This document shows, one piece after another, positions 1 through 11,754 of a DNA stretch of 64,000 nucleotides. The stretch covers positions 434,001-498,000 of the forward strand of contig NC_089440.1 of assembly GCF_026210795.1 (NCBI RefSeq), given 5' to 3'. Position numbers and translations under genes: made by a program. Position 1 is the first letter of the stretch, and every line of letters starts with the position of its first letter. The stretch is from Rhizophagus irregularis (Eukaryota; Glomeromycota; Glomeromycetes; Glomerales; Glomeraceae). The notes below the pieces were generated by a model. The model was given only the letters and a program-made list of their open reading frames with translations, was not told the DNA's origin and made no database searches.

Positions 1-1850
1 TTTGCAACTTTAATAACATAACATTATAAATTGCGCAAATTTGATATTACTTAATTGCATAATTTGTATTCTAACCTAAAAATACAAGCTAAGGCTAAAA
101 TCTAAGGCTAAAATCTAAGGCTAAAATTTAACACTAACGCTAAGCAAATTGACAAAATCTAAACCCAACCATAAATATAAAAATTCCAAGAATAGTAAAA
201 TCGAAATACGCGAAAATATAAAAAATAACCAAGTAAAATTGTTAGTAAAATTGAAATTAACCGAAATCAATAAACGAAATCAAATACAACCGCAAATATA
301 AAAAATCCAAAGAGTAAAATCAAAATAATACCAACCGTAAATATAAAAAATTCAAGGAAAATTAGCAAAATCGAAACGCGCATGTAATAACAATTAAACA
401 AATAAAAAGTTGAAATTTACCAAATTGTCACATCCAAGGAGACCGAATAATGTAAAAAAGAATCGTTAGAAGCTGTTTGTGAAGATAAAAAATATTAAAA
501 GAATAAAAAAAAATAAAAAACCATACCGAAATATCGCATCTAGAATAATATTTTAATAGGTAGTAAGCATTAGTATACTTCAGAAGGTTCACTTCCTACA
601 AAATAATGAAATGTTAGTACATTTCTTCAAAGTAAACATTAAACAAACTGACCTCCACACACTTACCCCATATTCCAGGAAGCTGAAACCCTGTAAATTA
701 AAGAAAAAAATTAAAAAATAATTTATTTTTTTTTATTTTTTTTAAAAAAACAATAAGTTTTGAAATGAAACTTACCTATCGAACATTCAAGAACAGAAGC
801 TGAAACCTACAAAATAGAAAAAAAATAATTTTTTTTTTTAAAAAAAATAAAGTTTTGAAGCGTGTTCAAAATGAACTTACCTATCCAAAGTCCAAAAACT
901 GAAGCCGAAACCTACCAAATAAAAGAAAATAAATTAATTAAATAAAAAAAAAATTTAAAAAAAGACTCGAAGCTTTTGCTTCAAAACCATCTATCAAAGC
1001 CCAAAACTGAAGTTGATATCTACAAAACAAAAAAAAAATCAACATATAATTTTTTTAAAAAAATTATTTAAAAAAGTGTTTACTTCAAAATTCACCTATA
1101 AGAGCCCAAAAACGCCAATATCTACAAATAAACAAAAAAAATATTATTAAAAAAGTATATTTATATTGAATAATAAAAGTTTTGAAGCTTACACTTCAAA
1201 ACTTACTCATCCAAAGTCTATGATCCAAAACCCGAAACCTAAAAATAGAAGAAAGAAATTAAAAAAAAAATATTTTAAAAGTTTCAAAGCGAAAGCAAAG
1301 CTTCAAAACTCACCTAACAAAGACCAAGTATCAGAAGACGTAACTTACAAAATAAAAAAAAAGAAAATTATTAAAAGTTTAAAAAAACTTTTTTAAAAAA
1401 AAAGTTTTGAAGCGTTTAACCACCTAACAAGGCCCAAATATCAGAAGGTGAAACCTATAAAATAAGAAAAAAAAATTTTTTAAGTTTCAAAGCCAATATC
1501 TATACAATAGAAGAAAAATATTTAATAAAGAATAAATAATAGTTTCAAAACGAAACTTTGAAAAACATTAAATTAAAAGAAAAAAATAAATAAAAAATAA
1601 TTTTTTTATAGTTTCGCAACGAAACTTTGAAAAGAAAAAAAAATAATTTATTTAGTTTTGCTGTGAAACTTCAAAGAGTTTTAAATAAAAATAAATTAAA
1701 GAAAAAAAATAAAATAAAAAATAATTTTTTTTATAGTTTCGTAACGAAACTTTGAAAAGAAAAATAAAAATAATTTTTTTAAAGTTTCGTTGTGAAACTT
1801 CGAAAGAGTTTTAAATAAAAAAAAATTTTTAAATTAATTTGTTAAAGATT
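1..1850. repeat. A-rich non-coding DNA with degenerate tandem repeats
   Basis: No gene is supported here. A 13-bp unit (AAGGCTAAAATCT) is repeated three times at about 91-130. From about 640 to 1500 a loose unit of roughly 110-120 bp recurs. Each unit has a stretch like CCAAAAACTGAAGCNGAAACC, then a poly-A tract, then AAAGTTTTGAAG. The short reading frame at 1166-1396 is almost entirely Lys/Asn/Ser from these A-rich units and is not a credible protein. Confidence 0.6.
1604..1810. repeat. Hairpin-bearing tandem repeat, two units
   Basis: Two units of about 125 bp each carry a small perfect stem, GTTTCGCAACGAAAC in the first and GTTTCGTAACGAAAC in the second. Each is followed by CTTTGAAAAG and then by a diverged stem (GTTTTGCTGTGAAAC, GTTTCGTTGTGAAAC). 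The stems are short and the surrounding DNA is poly-A. Function is unknown. Confidence 0.5.
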
Positions 1851-2221
1851 ATCACTTATCTATTATATACGTGATAATCATTCTTCGGAAAGATATCATA
1901 TGTCAAAATTTTGGTCGAAATTTCGCACAGTCTGAACTTTGGCCAAAATTTAGCCGAAAGTCATATGACCAAAATCGACTAGTGGAATGCAGTGGTTATA
2001 AATAGTTTTAATTGGCTATATTTCTCTTATGTGTATATGTGCAATATTTTGTGCAAATTTTATGCAAAAATGACATATACAATATTTTACAATAAATTGC
2101 AAAAAATTTTGCTCATTATTGCATAAAATTTGTGCAATTTAAAATTTTGTGCAATATATTGAACAATATTGAACTTATTGCACATTAATGTACAATATTG
2201 ACCCCTCCGAAATTTACTGAT

Positions 2222-2580
2222 GGAATTATCAAAAAAACTCTCAAAAAAAAAATTATCAAAAATATTTTATATGAATCTTAGAAAATCTCAAAAAATTTTT
2301 TTATTAGAAATATCCTAGAATCTTTCAAAAAAAAAAACTTATCTATCATCCCATAGAATTCTTAAAAAAAAAATCTTTATTTATCAAAAATATCCTATAC
2401 GAATCTTAGAACATCTCAAAAAAAAAAAAATTTTATTAAAATATCCCATACGAACCCTACAAAAAGAAAATCTTTATTAAAAAGTCCCATACGAACTCTT
2501 TCCATACGAACTCAAAAAATCTCAAAAAAAATATTTTCTATCAAAGATATCCCATACGAACTCTTCCCATACGAAAAATT
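2222..2580. repeat. Degenerate tandem repeat, about 75-80 bp unit
   Basis: Phrases like ATCAAAAATATCCTATACGAA, CTTAGAACATCTCAAAAAA and CCCATACGAACTC recur in order, with decaying identity. No reading frame is present. Just upstream (2035-2170) lies an imperfect inverted repeat built from TTTTGTGCAAATTTTATGCA and its complement. Confidence 0.5.
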
Positions 2581-2823
2581 TTACAACCTATATTTATGTA
2601 TATGTATTGTTTTTATTGAATTATTTTTCTTTTGTTCATATACTGTTAACGTGATGTGATAAAATTTTTTATGTGATATATATTTGTGTAATGGCAAAAT
2701 ACCAGAAAATCGGTAAATTTCTAAGTTTGTAAAAAAAAAATTTCTTATTTTCTAAATCTGAACATCAAAAAACCAGTAGTTTGGTAAGACATTTTTGGTT
2801 AGTTAAAATTTCATATTAGTAAA

Positions 2824-3025
2824 CATGATGAAGATTATTCAACACATGATGAAAAAATTTCATGTCACATGGTGAAAAACATCATAAAATATGATGAAAA
2901 ATATGATCAACATGATGAAATGTCATCATGTCAACATGATGAAAAGTTATCATAAAACATGATGAAAAGTCATCATGAAACATGATGAAAAGTTATCATG
3001 AAACATGATGAAAAGTTATCAACCT
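2824..3025. repeat. 23-bp tandem repeat with dyad symmetry
   Basis: The unit is near ACATGATGAAAAGTTATCAT plus GAA. It is most regular from 2934 to 3020, where about four consecutive units are visible; looser CATGATG/CATCATG copies extend upstream. CATGATG and CATCATG are complementary, so each unit can form a small stem. Confidence 0.65.
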
Positions 3026-3337
3026 TTTGACCAGTACGGCTTGCCATATGTGGGCAGTGTGGCCAAGTGGGTATATATAACAATTAATATGGTTACACCA
3101 TTATCAGAATGCGGAATTATACAGTATTTGTCTGACAATATATAAATGGGTAACAAGAAATCGGCACTTATTTACTGCCGTAGCATTATTCAAAAAAAGA
3201 AGGATCTACACATTATTTGGTTCATTCTACTTACCTTTTTATGTATTGTTGTAGTACATCGATTAAGTCTCTTCCCAAAAGCTTGATCCAGAAAGGATAA
3301 TTAGCAATAGTAATATCACTGAAGCCGTATATATATA

Positions 3338-3858
3338 CATCAGGAAATTTGTTTAGGCGTAATTTAGTGTAATATTTCGAAGGTGGTGTAAAATTTCGAA
3401 ATATTACACTAAAAACGTAATATTACAAAAGTTTACGCTCTTAAATTTGAATAATTATAGTAATTTAAGAATATCTCGCTATCTACCGATCCAATCAAGA
3501 CGATCTATAGCTCATTGGAATCAGCTCATCAAGACGAATCGAATGGTAGTAAAATCGTATCTTTACGTTTGATAGATGACTTTCTATTAATTTAAAACTT
3601 TACTGCATACTATAGAGCGTTCTATCAACTGTAAAATGCGATTTTACTACCATTCGATCCGTCTTGATGAGCTGATTCCAATGAGCTATAGATCGTCTTG
3701 ATTGGATCAGTAGATAGCGAGATATTCTTAAATTACTATAATTATTCAAATTTAAGAGCGTAAACTTTTGTAATATTACGTTTTTAGTGTAATATTTCGA
3801 AATTTTACACCACCTTCGAAATATTACACTAAATTGCGCCTAAACAAATTTCCTGATG
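3338..3858. mobile_element. Fold-back/MITE element with 220-bp inverted arms
   Basis: The arms are 3338-3557 and 3639-3858, with only about three mismatches seen over 220 bp. The central 81 bp is itself partly self-complementary (TTTGATAGA against CTATCAACT). Each arm contains a nested perfect 16-bp stem, AGTGTAATATTTCGAA with TTCGAAATATTACACT. The element is flanked by TATA (3334-3337 and 3859-3862). The inverted paralogue at about 36770-36790 has only a TA run there and continues straight into the flank, so it is an empty site. There is no coding capacity, so the element is non-autonomous. Confidence 0.85.
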
Positions 3859-3972
3859 TATAACTTCTTAATTTCCTTAAATAATAGAAGTGTCTTACAA
3901 AGGAGAAAAGAAAAGCTAAAGATGAATCTTTGTATTAAATTTTCATCTTTTCTTGATTTTTTTTAATAAAGG

Positions 3973-4282
3973 TGGATCGTCAAAGAAAGTGAAGTTGCTC
4001 GTTACATAATCGCATCTATCTCAGAGGGTGATATCAGGTACAACGAAATTATTTATAATTTAACTAACTAAATTCTTTATTTAAAAAAATTATTTAATAA
4101 TATAGGTTGTGAATTATTTATTTAATTCTATGATTACTTACTTATAACTTACAATCTATTTAAATAAAGCATTTAGTTAGTTTAAATTATATGTAGATAT
4201 TATATAAGTTATTTATTTAATTCTATTAATTTTAAATGTATTTTGCTTCGGCAGTTGGAGAATTCTCAAAATCGCAAAATAA
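3973..4282 (+). other. Possible two-exon reading segment inside the duplication
   Basis: An open stretch from 3973 reads WIVKESEVARYIIASISEGD and ends at ATATCAG|GTACAA (4037/4038). After a 217-bp gap, GGCAG|TTGGAG (4254/4255) restores the frame for SWRILKIAK and a stop at 4282. In the inverted copy (complement of about 36350-36665) the same splice leaves the frame open with one extra codon. Conservation of frame in both copies hints at real coding use. No start or family is recognised, and in-frame stops lie just upstream. It may only be the tail of a dead gene. Confidence 0.25.
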
Positions 4283-4806
4283 GAGATTCAAATGTTGAGC
4301 GTAAAAATGATTATATTTATTGAAAGTGATGAAGAGAGAGATATTTATGAGCATATCTACTTATATATATGGAATCTTGGACAAATTACTTATAATTTTA
4401 TACAGTATATATTTTGAATTTTGTGTGTGGTTCTAATCGTATTTTAATCTTTATTAAATTCTAACTACACTTAAGGCCCAAAGAGTTGTTGGAAGAATTA
4501 CCAAAAAACCATTTATAATTAAAAAATGTTCTAAAATTTCAAACCACTGACACTAGAAAATAGAAGAATGATGGCAAAAAGTGGCAAGATTTAATAATAA
4601 TAAAATGTATTGTGAATGATAATTAAACTTATCAATTTAAGGTTGTTGAATTAATCGATTTTGTAGGTATATATACAATTATTCATTAATTGATGATCTG
4701 CGAGTCAACTAGAGAAAATTACATACAACAAGCAATAAAGTATATGTCATACTTTTATTTTCAAAGCCATTATCAAGCGTACAATTTTTTTTTGGCGGCA
4801 TTTACT

Positions 4807-5959
4807 ATATGTTATAAGGTAAAATAAGTCTTCTGAAAGTGCAATTTTTTTAAACTAAGTTGTAAACAACTTTTATTCTGATTTTCGCACTCATTAGCCA
4901 AATCACGATCTGTAGCTCTTTCTTTTAAAACGTAGGCATATGTATTTATCCAATTTTGTATGGTATTTACTTTTAGGATGTTCTCTTCTTCAAGTTCACC
5001 AGCTTCAACATGTAAAGAATTTATCAATTATTGTTATTACATAAAAACCGTAATGTTGGAGAAATAAGCCCAAATTCCTAAAAGTTTTGAAGTAAAACAG
5101 CGTTCTTTAGACATTTGCCTAGCGAAATTTGTGAACAACTTCACATTCAGGAATGCAGTTTTTAATCAATAAATTTCCATCGAATTTTATTATCATTTTC
5201 ATCACTTGACTCACGAATCGCCAATTAAATTTCTAGCACAAATCCCAGCTAATACTATATGTCTAACGGTTTTATTCGTTTATTTTTGTTTAAATGCTTT
5301 TCATTTCTAAATTTCTCAACTTTACATAAATTATCTTTCAGTGTATATGATATGTTCATACATTCTTGTAAGTTAATATTTATAAATATATAGTCATTAA
5401 AGCGAAAGGATTTTTTTTTTATTAAGAAAGTATCATTATATCAGTGAATTCAGCATGCCTAAGATATTAAAGAATTTATGGGCAAATTATTTTATTTTTA
5501 ACAATAACCTTGAAAGTATATACTGTACTTTCATGTTTAAATGATTAGCTCAGTCTGGTGAATTTGTCTTGTCTTTCTACTTACATTTATTGCACAAATC
5601 CCATTTGAAGTGAAAATCTTCAATGCAATCAAACCAGAAATTTGAGTTTTTTAAGTTCAATTAGATGATTTGAATGTATAAACAAAAATCCTTATTTATA
5701 AATTTTTTATTAAATAATTTGGAAAAATTACTTAAAGCTAATTAAGAATGCAACACTATTATTTATGCTGGTAAAAATGAAAATATTAAAAATAAAATTT
5801 TATATAAACATTATATAAATTATATAAATTATTATTCAAGTTAAAAAGTAATTTTTTTATATATTAATATGACAATAATGATTTTTATTGATTTTACAAA
5901 ATTACAAAGAGCAGTTTTCTAAATATTTTAGTAACTTTAAAACATTTGTAATTTATATA
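4807..5959. other. Non-coding interval with a tiny BTB relic
   Basis: No gene is supported. At about 5753-5797 one frame reads NTIIYAGKNENIK, which matches the BTB exon-1 motif of genes A-D (VIIYAGENENVK). This is probably the last trace of another BTB-TLDc copy. The rest is AT-rich without structure I can name. Confidence 0.35.
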
Positions 5960-8900
5960 GTATTCTGCAGTTTTGGTATTCTGTTCAAAACTGCATTATT
6001 AAATTTTTTTCTTCAAAGATTATATTGTGATTTTAGCCATTATAACAATGTAATCCATAACTTTATAGTGACTTCAATTACTAAGTAAAAGATTCAAAGA
6101 ATTACATTGTTATTTCAACTTCCATAACAACAAAATCCATAATTTTCATAGTGATTTCAATTATTAAGTAAGTATATACACAGTGAAATTCGATAAACCG
6201 GATCTATCGGTTCCACTAAAAATATCCGGTTTATCAGGATATCCGGTTTAGCGAAAAAATTTCAATATATTGAAAATCTATTATATTGAATTTTTAAAAA
6301 ATTTTCATGCTAATAAAACTAATATACACTATAATTTGATTTTTTCATCTAGTTTTAAGTTATAGAGGTCATGAAAATGAATATAAAATATTTTAATTGA
6401 ATATATAAGTAATACTTAACTTCAGCTGGAATTAAGATTTTTATAATTCCGGCCAAATTTAAGATTTACCGAATCACGTTACTTAAATTTTATTGGTTCC
6501 TAGTCACGTGATCCGGTTTATCAAATCATTTTTACTATAGCTGGTTAGAAAATTGATCTGTTATAGCGAATATCGAGCTTTTACTAGTAAACTCCGGTAT
6601 ATCGAGCTTATTTTAATATACGTGATTTGGTTCCAGCAAAAAAGTCCGGTTTAGGCCCAAATCCGGTTTATCAAATATCCGGTTTATTGAATTTCACTGT
6701 GTACTTACATATTGTTTTTTGTATTCTGCAATTTTGGTATTCTGCTTAAACTGTATTAATGGATTTTTTGTGAAGATTTAGATATTTTTCTTGCTTTAGG
6801 CACCTTTCATTGTTATCTATTTCATATTGATTTAACTAAAAACAAGAAAAAGAGTTAATAAGAATCCAAGATTATATTGTGATTTTAATCATTATAATAA
6901 TGAAATCCATAACTTTGTAGTGATCTCAATTACTAAGTAAAAGATCCAAAAAATTACATTGTCAACCACCATAACAACAAAATCCATAATTGTTATAGTG
7001 ATTTCAATTATTAAGTAAGTATATACTTACATATTTTTTTTTTAGTATTCTGCAATTTTGGTATTTGTTCAAACTGTATTATTATTAATCTTTGTTGCTT
7101 AGATCTAGAGAAAGGATTTTTGTATATGATTTAGATTTCTTCTTTAGGCATTTTTTATTTCTATCTGTTTTATATTGATTTAACTAAAAACAAGAAAAAG
7201 AGTTAATAAGAATCCAAGATTATATTGTGATTTTAGTCATTATAATAATAAAATCCATAACTTTATAGTGATCTCAATTACTAAGAAAAAGATCCAAAAA
7301 ATTACATTGTGATTTCTATCACCATAATAACAAAATCCATAATTTTCATAGTGATTTCAATTATTAAGTAAGTATATACTTACATATTATTTTTTGTTTT
7401 CTGCAATTTTGGTATTCTGTTCAAACTGTATTATTGGATTTTTTGTGAAGATTTAGATTTTCTTCTTTAGGTGCCTTTCATTTCTATCTATTTCATATTG
7501 ATTTAACTAAAAGCAAGAAAAAGAGTTAATAAGAATCCAAGATTATATTGTGATTTTAGTCATTATAATAATGAAATCCATAACTTTATAGTGATCTCAA
7601 TTACTAAGTAAAAGATCCAAAAAATTACATTGTGATTTCTATCACCATAACAACAAAATCCATAATTTTTATAGTGATTTCGATTATTAAGTAAGTATAT
7701 ACTTACATATTGTTTTTTGTATTCTGCAATTTTGGTATTCTGTTCAAACTGTATTGTTGGATTTTTGAAATTTTCTTCTTACTTTAGGCATTTTTCATTT
7801 CTTTCTATTTCATATTAATTTACTAAAAACAAGAAAAAGAGTTAATAAGAATCCAAGATTATATTGTGATTTTAGTCATTATAATAATGAAATCCATAAC
7901 TTTATAGTGATCTCAATTAATAAGTAAAAGATCCAAAAAATTACATTGTGATTTCTATCACCATAATAACAAAATCTATAATTTTCATAGTGATTTCAAT
8001 TATTAAGTAAGTATATACTTACATATTATTTTTTGTTTTCTGCAATTTTGGTATTCTGTTCAAACTGTATTATTGGATTTTTTGTAAAGATTTAGATTTT
8101 CTTCTTTAGGTGCCTTTCATTTCTATCTATTTCATATTTATAACTAAAAGCAAAAAAAAGAGTTAATAAGAATCCAAGATTATATTGTGATTTTAGTCAT
8201 TATAATAATGAAATCCATAACTTTATAGTGATCTCAATTACTAAGTAAAAGATCCAAAAAATTACATTGTGATTTCTATCACCATAACAACAAAATCCAT
8301 AATTTTTATAGTGATTTCAATTATTAAGTAAGTATATACTTACATATTGTTTTTTGTATTCTGCAATTTTGGTATTTTATTCAAACTGTATTGTTGGATT
8401 TTTGAAATTTTCTTCTTACTTTAGGCATTTTTCATTTCTTTCTATTTCATATTAATTTACTAAAAACAAGAAAAATAGTTAATAAGAATCCAAGATTATA
8501 TTGTGATTTTAGTTATTATAATAATGAAATCCATAACTTTATAGTGATCTCAATTACTAAGTAAAAGATCCAAAAAATTACATTGTGATTTCTATCACCA
8601 TAACAACAAAATCCATAATTTTTATAGTGATTTCGATTATTAAGTAAGTATTTACTTACAATATTGTTCTTTTTTAGTTTCTTTTCATTTCTATCTGTTT
8701 CATATTGATTTAACTAAAAACAAGAAAAAGAGTTAATAAGAATCCAAGATTATATTGTGATTTTAGTCATTATAATAATGAAATCCATAACTTTATAGTG
8801 ATCTCAATTACTAAGTAAAAGATCCAAAAAATTACATTGTGATTTCTATCACCATAATAACAAAATCCATAATTTTCATAGTGATTTCAATTATTAAGTA

Positions 8901-10685
8901 AATATATACTTACATATTATATTTTGGTATTCTGTTCAAACTGTATTATTGAATTTTTTGTGAAGATTTAGATTTTCTTCTTTAGGTGCCTTTCATTTCT
9001 ATCTATTTCATATTTATAACTAAAAGCAAAAAAAAGAGTTAATAAGAATCCAAGATTATATTGTGATTTTAGTCATTATAATAATAAAATCCATAACTTT
9101 ATAGTGATCTCAATTACTAAGTAAAAGATCCAAAAAATTACATTGTGATTTCTATCACCATAACAACAAAATCCATAATTATTATAGTGATTTCAATTAT
9201 TAAGTAAGTATATACTTACATATTATTTTTTGTTTTCTGCAATTTTGGTATTCTATTCAAACGGTATTATTGGATTTTTTGTGAAGATTTAGATTTTCTT
9301 CTTTAGGTGCCTTTCATTTCTATCTATTTCATATTGATTTAACTAAAAGCAAGAAAAAGAGTTAATAAGAATCCAAGATTATATTGTGATTTTAGTCATT
9401 ATAATAATGAAATCCATAACTTTATAGTGATCTCAATTACTAAGTAAAAGATCCAAAAAATTACATTGTGATTTCTATCACCATAACAACAAAATCCATA
9501 ATTTTTATATTGATTTCGATTATTAAGTAAGTATTTACTTACAATATTGTTCTTTTTTAGGTGCTTTTCATTTCTATCTGTTTCATATTGATTTAACTAA
9601 AAACAAGAAAAAGAGTTAATAAGAATCCAAGATTATATTGTGATTTTAGTCATTATAATAATGAAATCCATAACTTTATAGTGATCTCAATTACTAAGTA
9701 AAAGATCCAAAAAATTACATTGTGATTTCTATCACCATAACAATAAAATCCATAATTTTTATAGTGATTTCGATTATTAAGTAAGTATATACTTACATAT
9801 TGTTTTTTGTATTCTGCAATTTTGGTATTCTGTTCAAACTGTATTGTTGGATTTTTGAAATTTTCTTCTTACTTTAGGCATTTTTCATTTCTTTCTATTT
9901 CATATTAATTTACTAAAAACAAGAAAAAGAGTTAATAAGAATCCAAGATTATATTGTGATTTTAGTCAATATAATAATGAAATCCATAACTTTGTAGTAA
10001 TCTCAATTACTAAGTAAAAGATCCAAAAAATTACATTGTGATTTCTATCACCATAACAACAAAATCCATAATTTTTATAGTGATTTCGATTATTAAGTAA
10101 GTATTTACTTACAATATTGTTCTTTTTTAGGTGCTTTTCATTTCTATCTGTTTCATATTGATTTAACTAAAAACAAGAAAAAGAGTTAATAAGAATCCAA
10201 GATTATATTGTGATTTTAGTCATTATAATAATGAAATCCATAACTTTGTAGTGATCTCAATTACTAAGTAAAAGATCCAAAAAATTACATTGTGATTTCT
10301 ATCACCATAATAACAAAATCCATAATTTTCATAGTGATTTCAATTATTAAGTAAGTATATACTTACATATTATATTTTGGTATTCTGTTCAAACTGTATT
10401 ATTGAATTTTTTGTGAAGATTTAGATTTTCTTCTTTAGGTGCCTTTCATTTCTATCTATTTCATATTTATTTAACTAAAAGTAAGAAAAAGAGTTAATAA
10501 GAATCCAAGATTATATTGTGATTTTAGTCATTATAATAATGAAATCCATAACTTTATAGTGATCTCAATTATTAAGTAAAAGATCCAAAAAATTACATTG
10601 TGATTTCAATCACCATAACAACAAAACCCATAATTTTTATAGTGATTTCAATTATTAAGTAAGTATATACTTACAATATTGTTTT
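5960..10685. repeat. 14-unit tandem (satellite-like) array
   Basis: The anchor GATTATATTGTGATTT recurs at 6018, 6870, 7218, 7541, 7857, 8178, 8494, 8748, 9054, 9377, 9631, 9947, 10201 and 10509. Spacings fall in classes of about 254, 306-308, 316-323 and 348 bp; the first gap of 852 contains a MITE. Each unit has two related halves of about 80 bp. One starts TTATATTGTGATTT and the other TTACATTGTGATTT, and both run through AATCCATAA and TAGTGAT. A linker begins with the 16-bp palindrome GTAAGTATATACTTAC. Short units lack an internal part of the linker. All frames carry frequent stops, so the array is non-coding. Confidence 0.9.
6179..6701. mobile_element. TA-flanked MITE inserted in the satellite array
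   Basis: The 523-bp element has terminal inverted repeats of about 25 bp. The left end begins CACAGTGAAATTC and continues with a sequence like GATAAACCGGAT; the right end is the mirror image. The TA dinucleotide is duplicated at 6177-6178 and 6702-6703. Removing the element and one TA regenerates the palindrome GTAAGTATATACTTAC present in the other array units. The TA target fits Tc1/mariner/pogo-type mobilisation. The interior is rich in CCGGTTTA motifs and has no transposase. Confidence 0.9.
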
Positions 10686-11149
10686 TAGTTGTTGTTATTA
10701 TTAATATTTGTTGCTTTATATTAGAATATCCTTGGCATTTTCCTTAATTATGAATTTTTTACGAAACCTTTTAATTTTTAGAAAATAATGGACTTTTTAT
10801 GTATTTTTCCTTATACAAACTTTTATGCAAATTATGTAAGATATTGTAATATTGTATCAATATTAGTTATTACTATAATTAACAGATTTAGACCAAATAA
10901 AATTGTATCATTTAAACATATAATTCCAACTGTTATACAAAATTTAGTAAACACTAATATTTATTAGTCATAATAGTACTATTAATTACATGTATGATTA
11001 AAAAATTGTCATTTAACATCATTTAACATGCTTATTTTATGAAAATTCGCAATGACTCATTATATAGTATTATAATCAACAATAGATATGCAATAAATTA
11101 TTATTAGCAATTATGAGTAATACTCTACAGATACAATAAATCAAGGGAT
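10686..11149. other. AT-rich interval, nothing recognised
   Basis: No reading frame, repeat or RNA feature is supported between the end of the array and the duplicated block at 11150. Confidence 0.5.
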
Positions 11150-11640
11150 ATCAAGGATATAAAAATGACAGTATAATAGCATTACTATTTCTGCAAATTT
11201 GTGTAACAAATGGGTCTGTTTTAAGTTAAATCTTTTGCTTACTCATAATGAAATGAAATCAAAATCTCTAAAGAATTACTAACCAAATTTTATCTGTTCA
11301 AGCCTAATATCATGCATAAATTAATAAACTTTTCAAATTTGAGGTTATTAAATATTAAAATGATTTATTAGTTTTACATAGGATTAATATGTGAAATTTT
11401 TATTACATGTTTATAATACAAAATTTCTTAGTTAATTAACCAATATGATCAAAATTTAAACTAATTCTCTTAGAGCTTATATAACACGTCTAACTCTTTT
11501 TTTTTTTTTTAAGATTAAATAACGAATTCTTTATTAATTAAATCAATTTAACATAGATTTTACATTAATTTTAGAAATACATAGAGGTAAACAACTAAAA
11601 TTTATTAACCCTATAATTAACCAATCTATTCTAAAATAAT
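11150..11640. repeat. Duplicated block, copy 1 (segments A then B)
   Basis: Segment A (about 11150-11430) is the reverse complement of about 41390-41672. Segment B (about 11431-11640) is a direct match to about 41165-41388. The two loci therefore share both pieces in different relative orientation. Segment B contains, on the minus strand, an AATAAA (11530-11535) and a 14-base poly(A) (T run at 11497-11510), as expected at the end of a reverse-transcribed message. Confidence 0.75.
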
Positions 11641-11754
11641 AATAAATTATGAAATTATTTAAAAAAGATAACCAAGTTTTGTCGAAATAAAAAATTTCCT
11701 ACAAATTGTGTATATTTTATATTAACTCTGTTAACTCATAATTTCAATAATGAT

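Larger units (their letters stand above)
3055..4806. repeat. Inverted segmental duplication, left arm
   Basis: This stretch is the reverse complement of 35790-37200 at high identity. It runs from GGGTATATATAAC near 3070 through the CGAGTCAACTAGAGAAAATT motif near 4705. The right arm ends immediately before the start codon of TLDc gene C, so this arm carries that gene's 5' flank without the gene. Two differences stand out. This arm has the fold-back element at 3338-3858, and it lacks about 140 bp found in the other arm between TCTTCCC and AAAAGCTTGATCC. Confidence 0.85.

Noticed and set aside
1166-1396. 76-codon Lys-rich frame
   Set aside because: It consists of A-rich degenerate repeats also present outside the frame.
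5960-10685. CRISPR-like array
   Set aside because: Units are hundreds of bases long without conserved short repeats and unique spacers, and the genome is eukaryotic.
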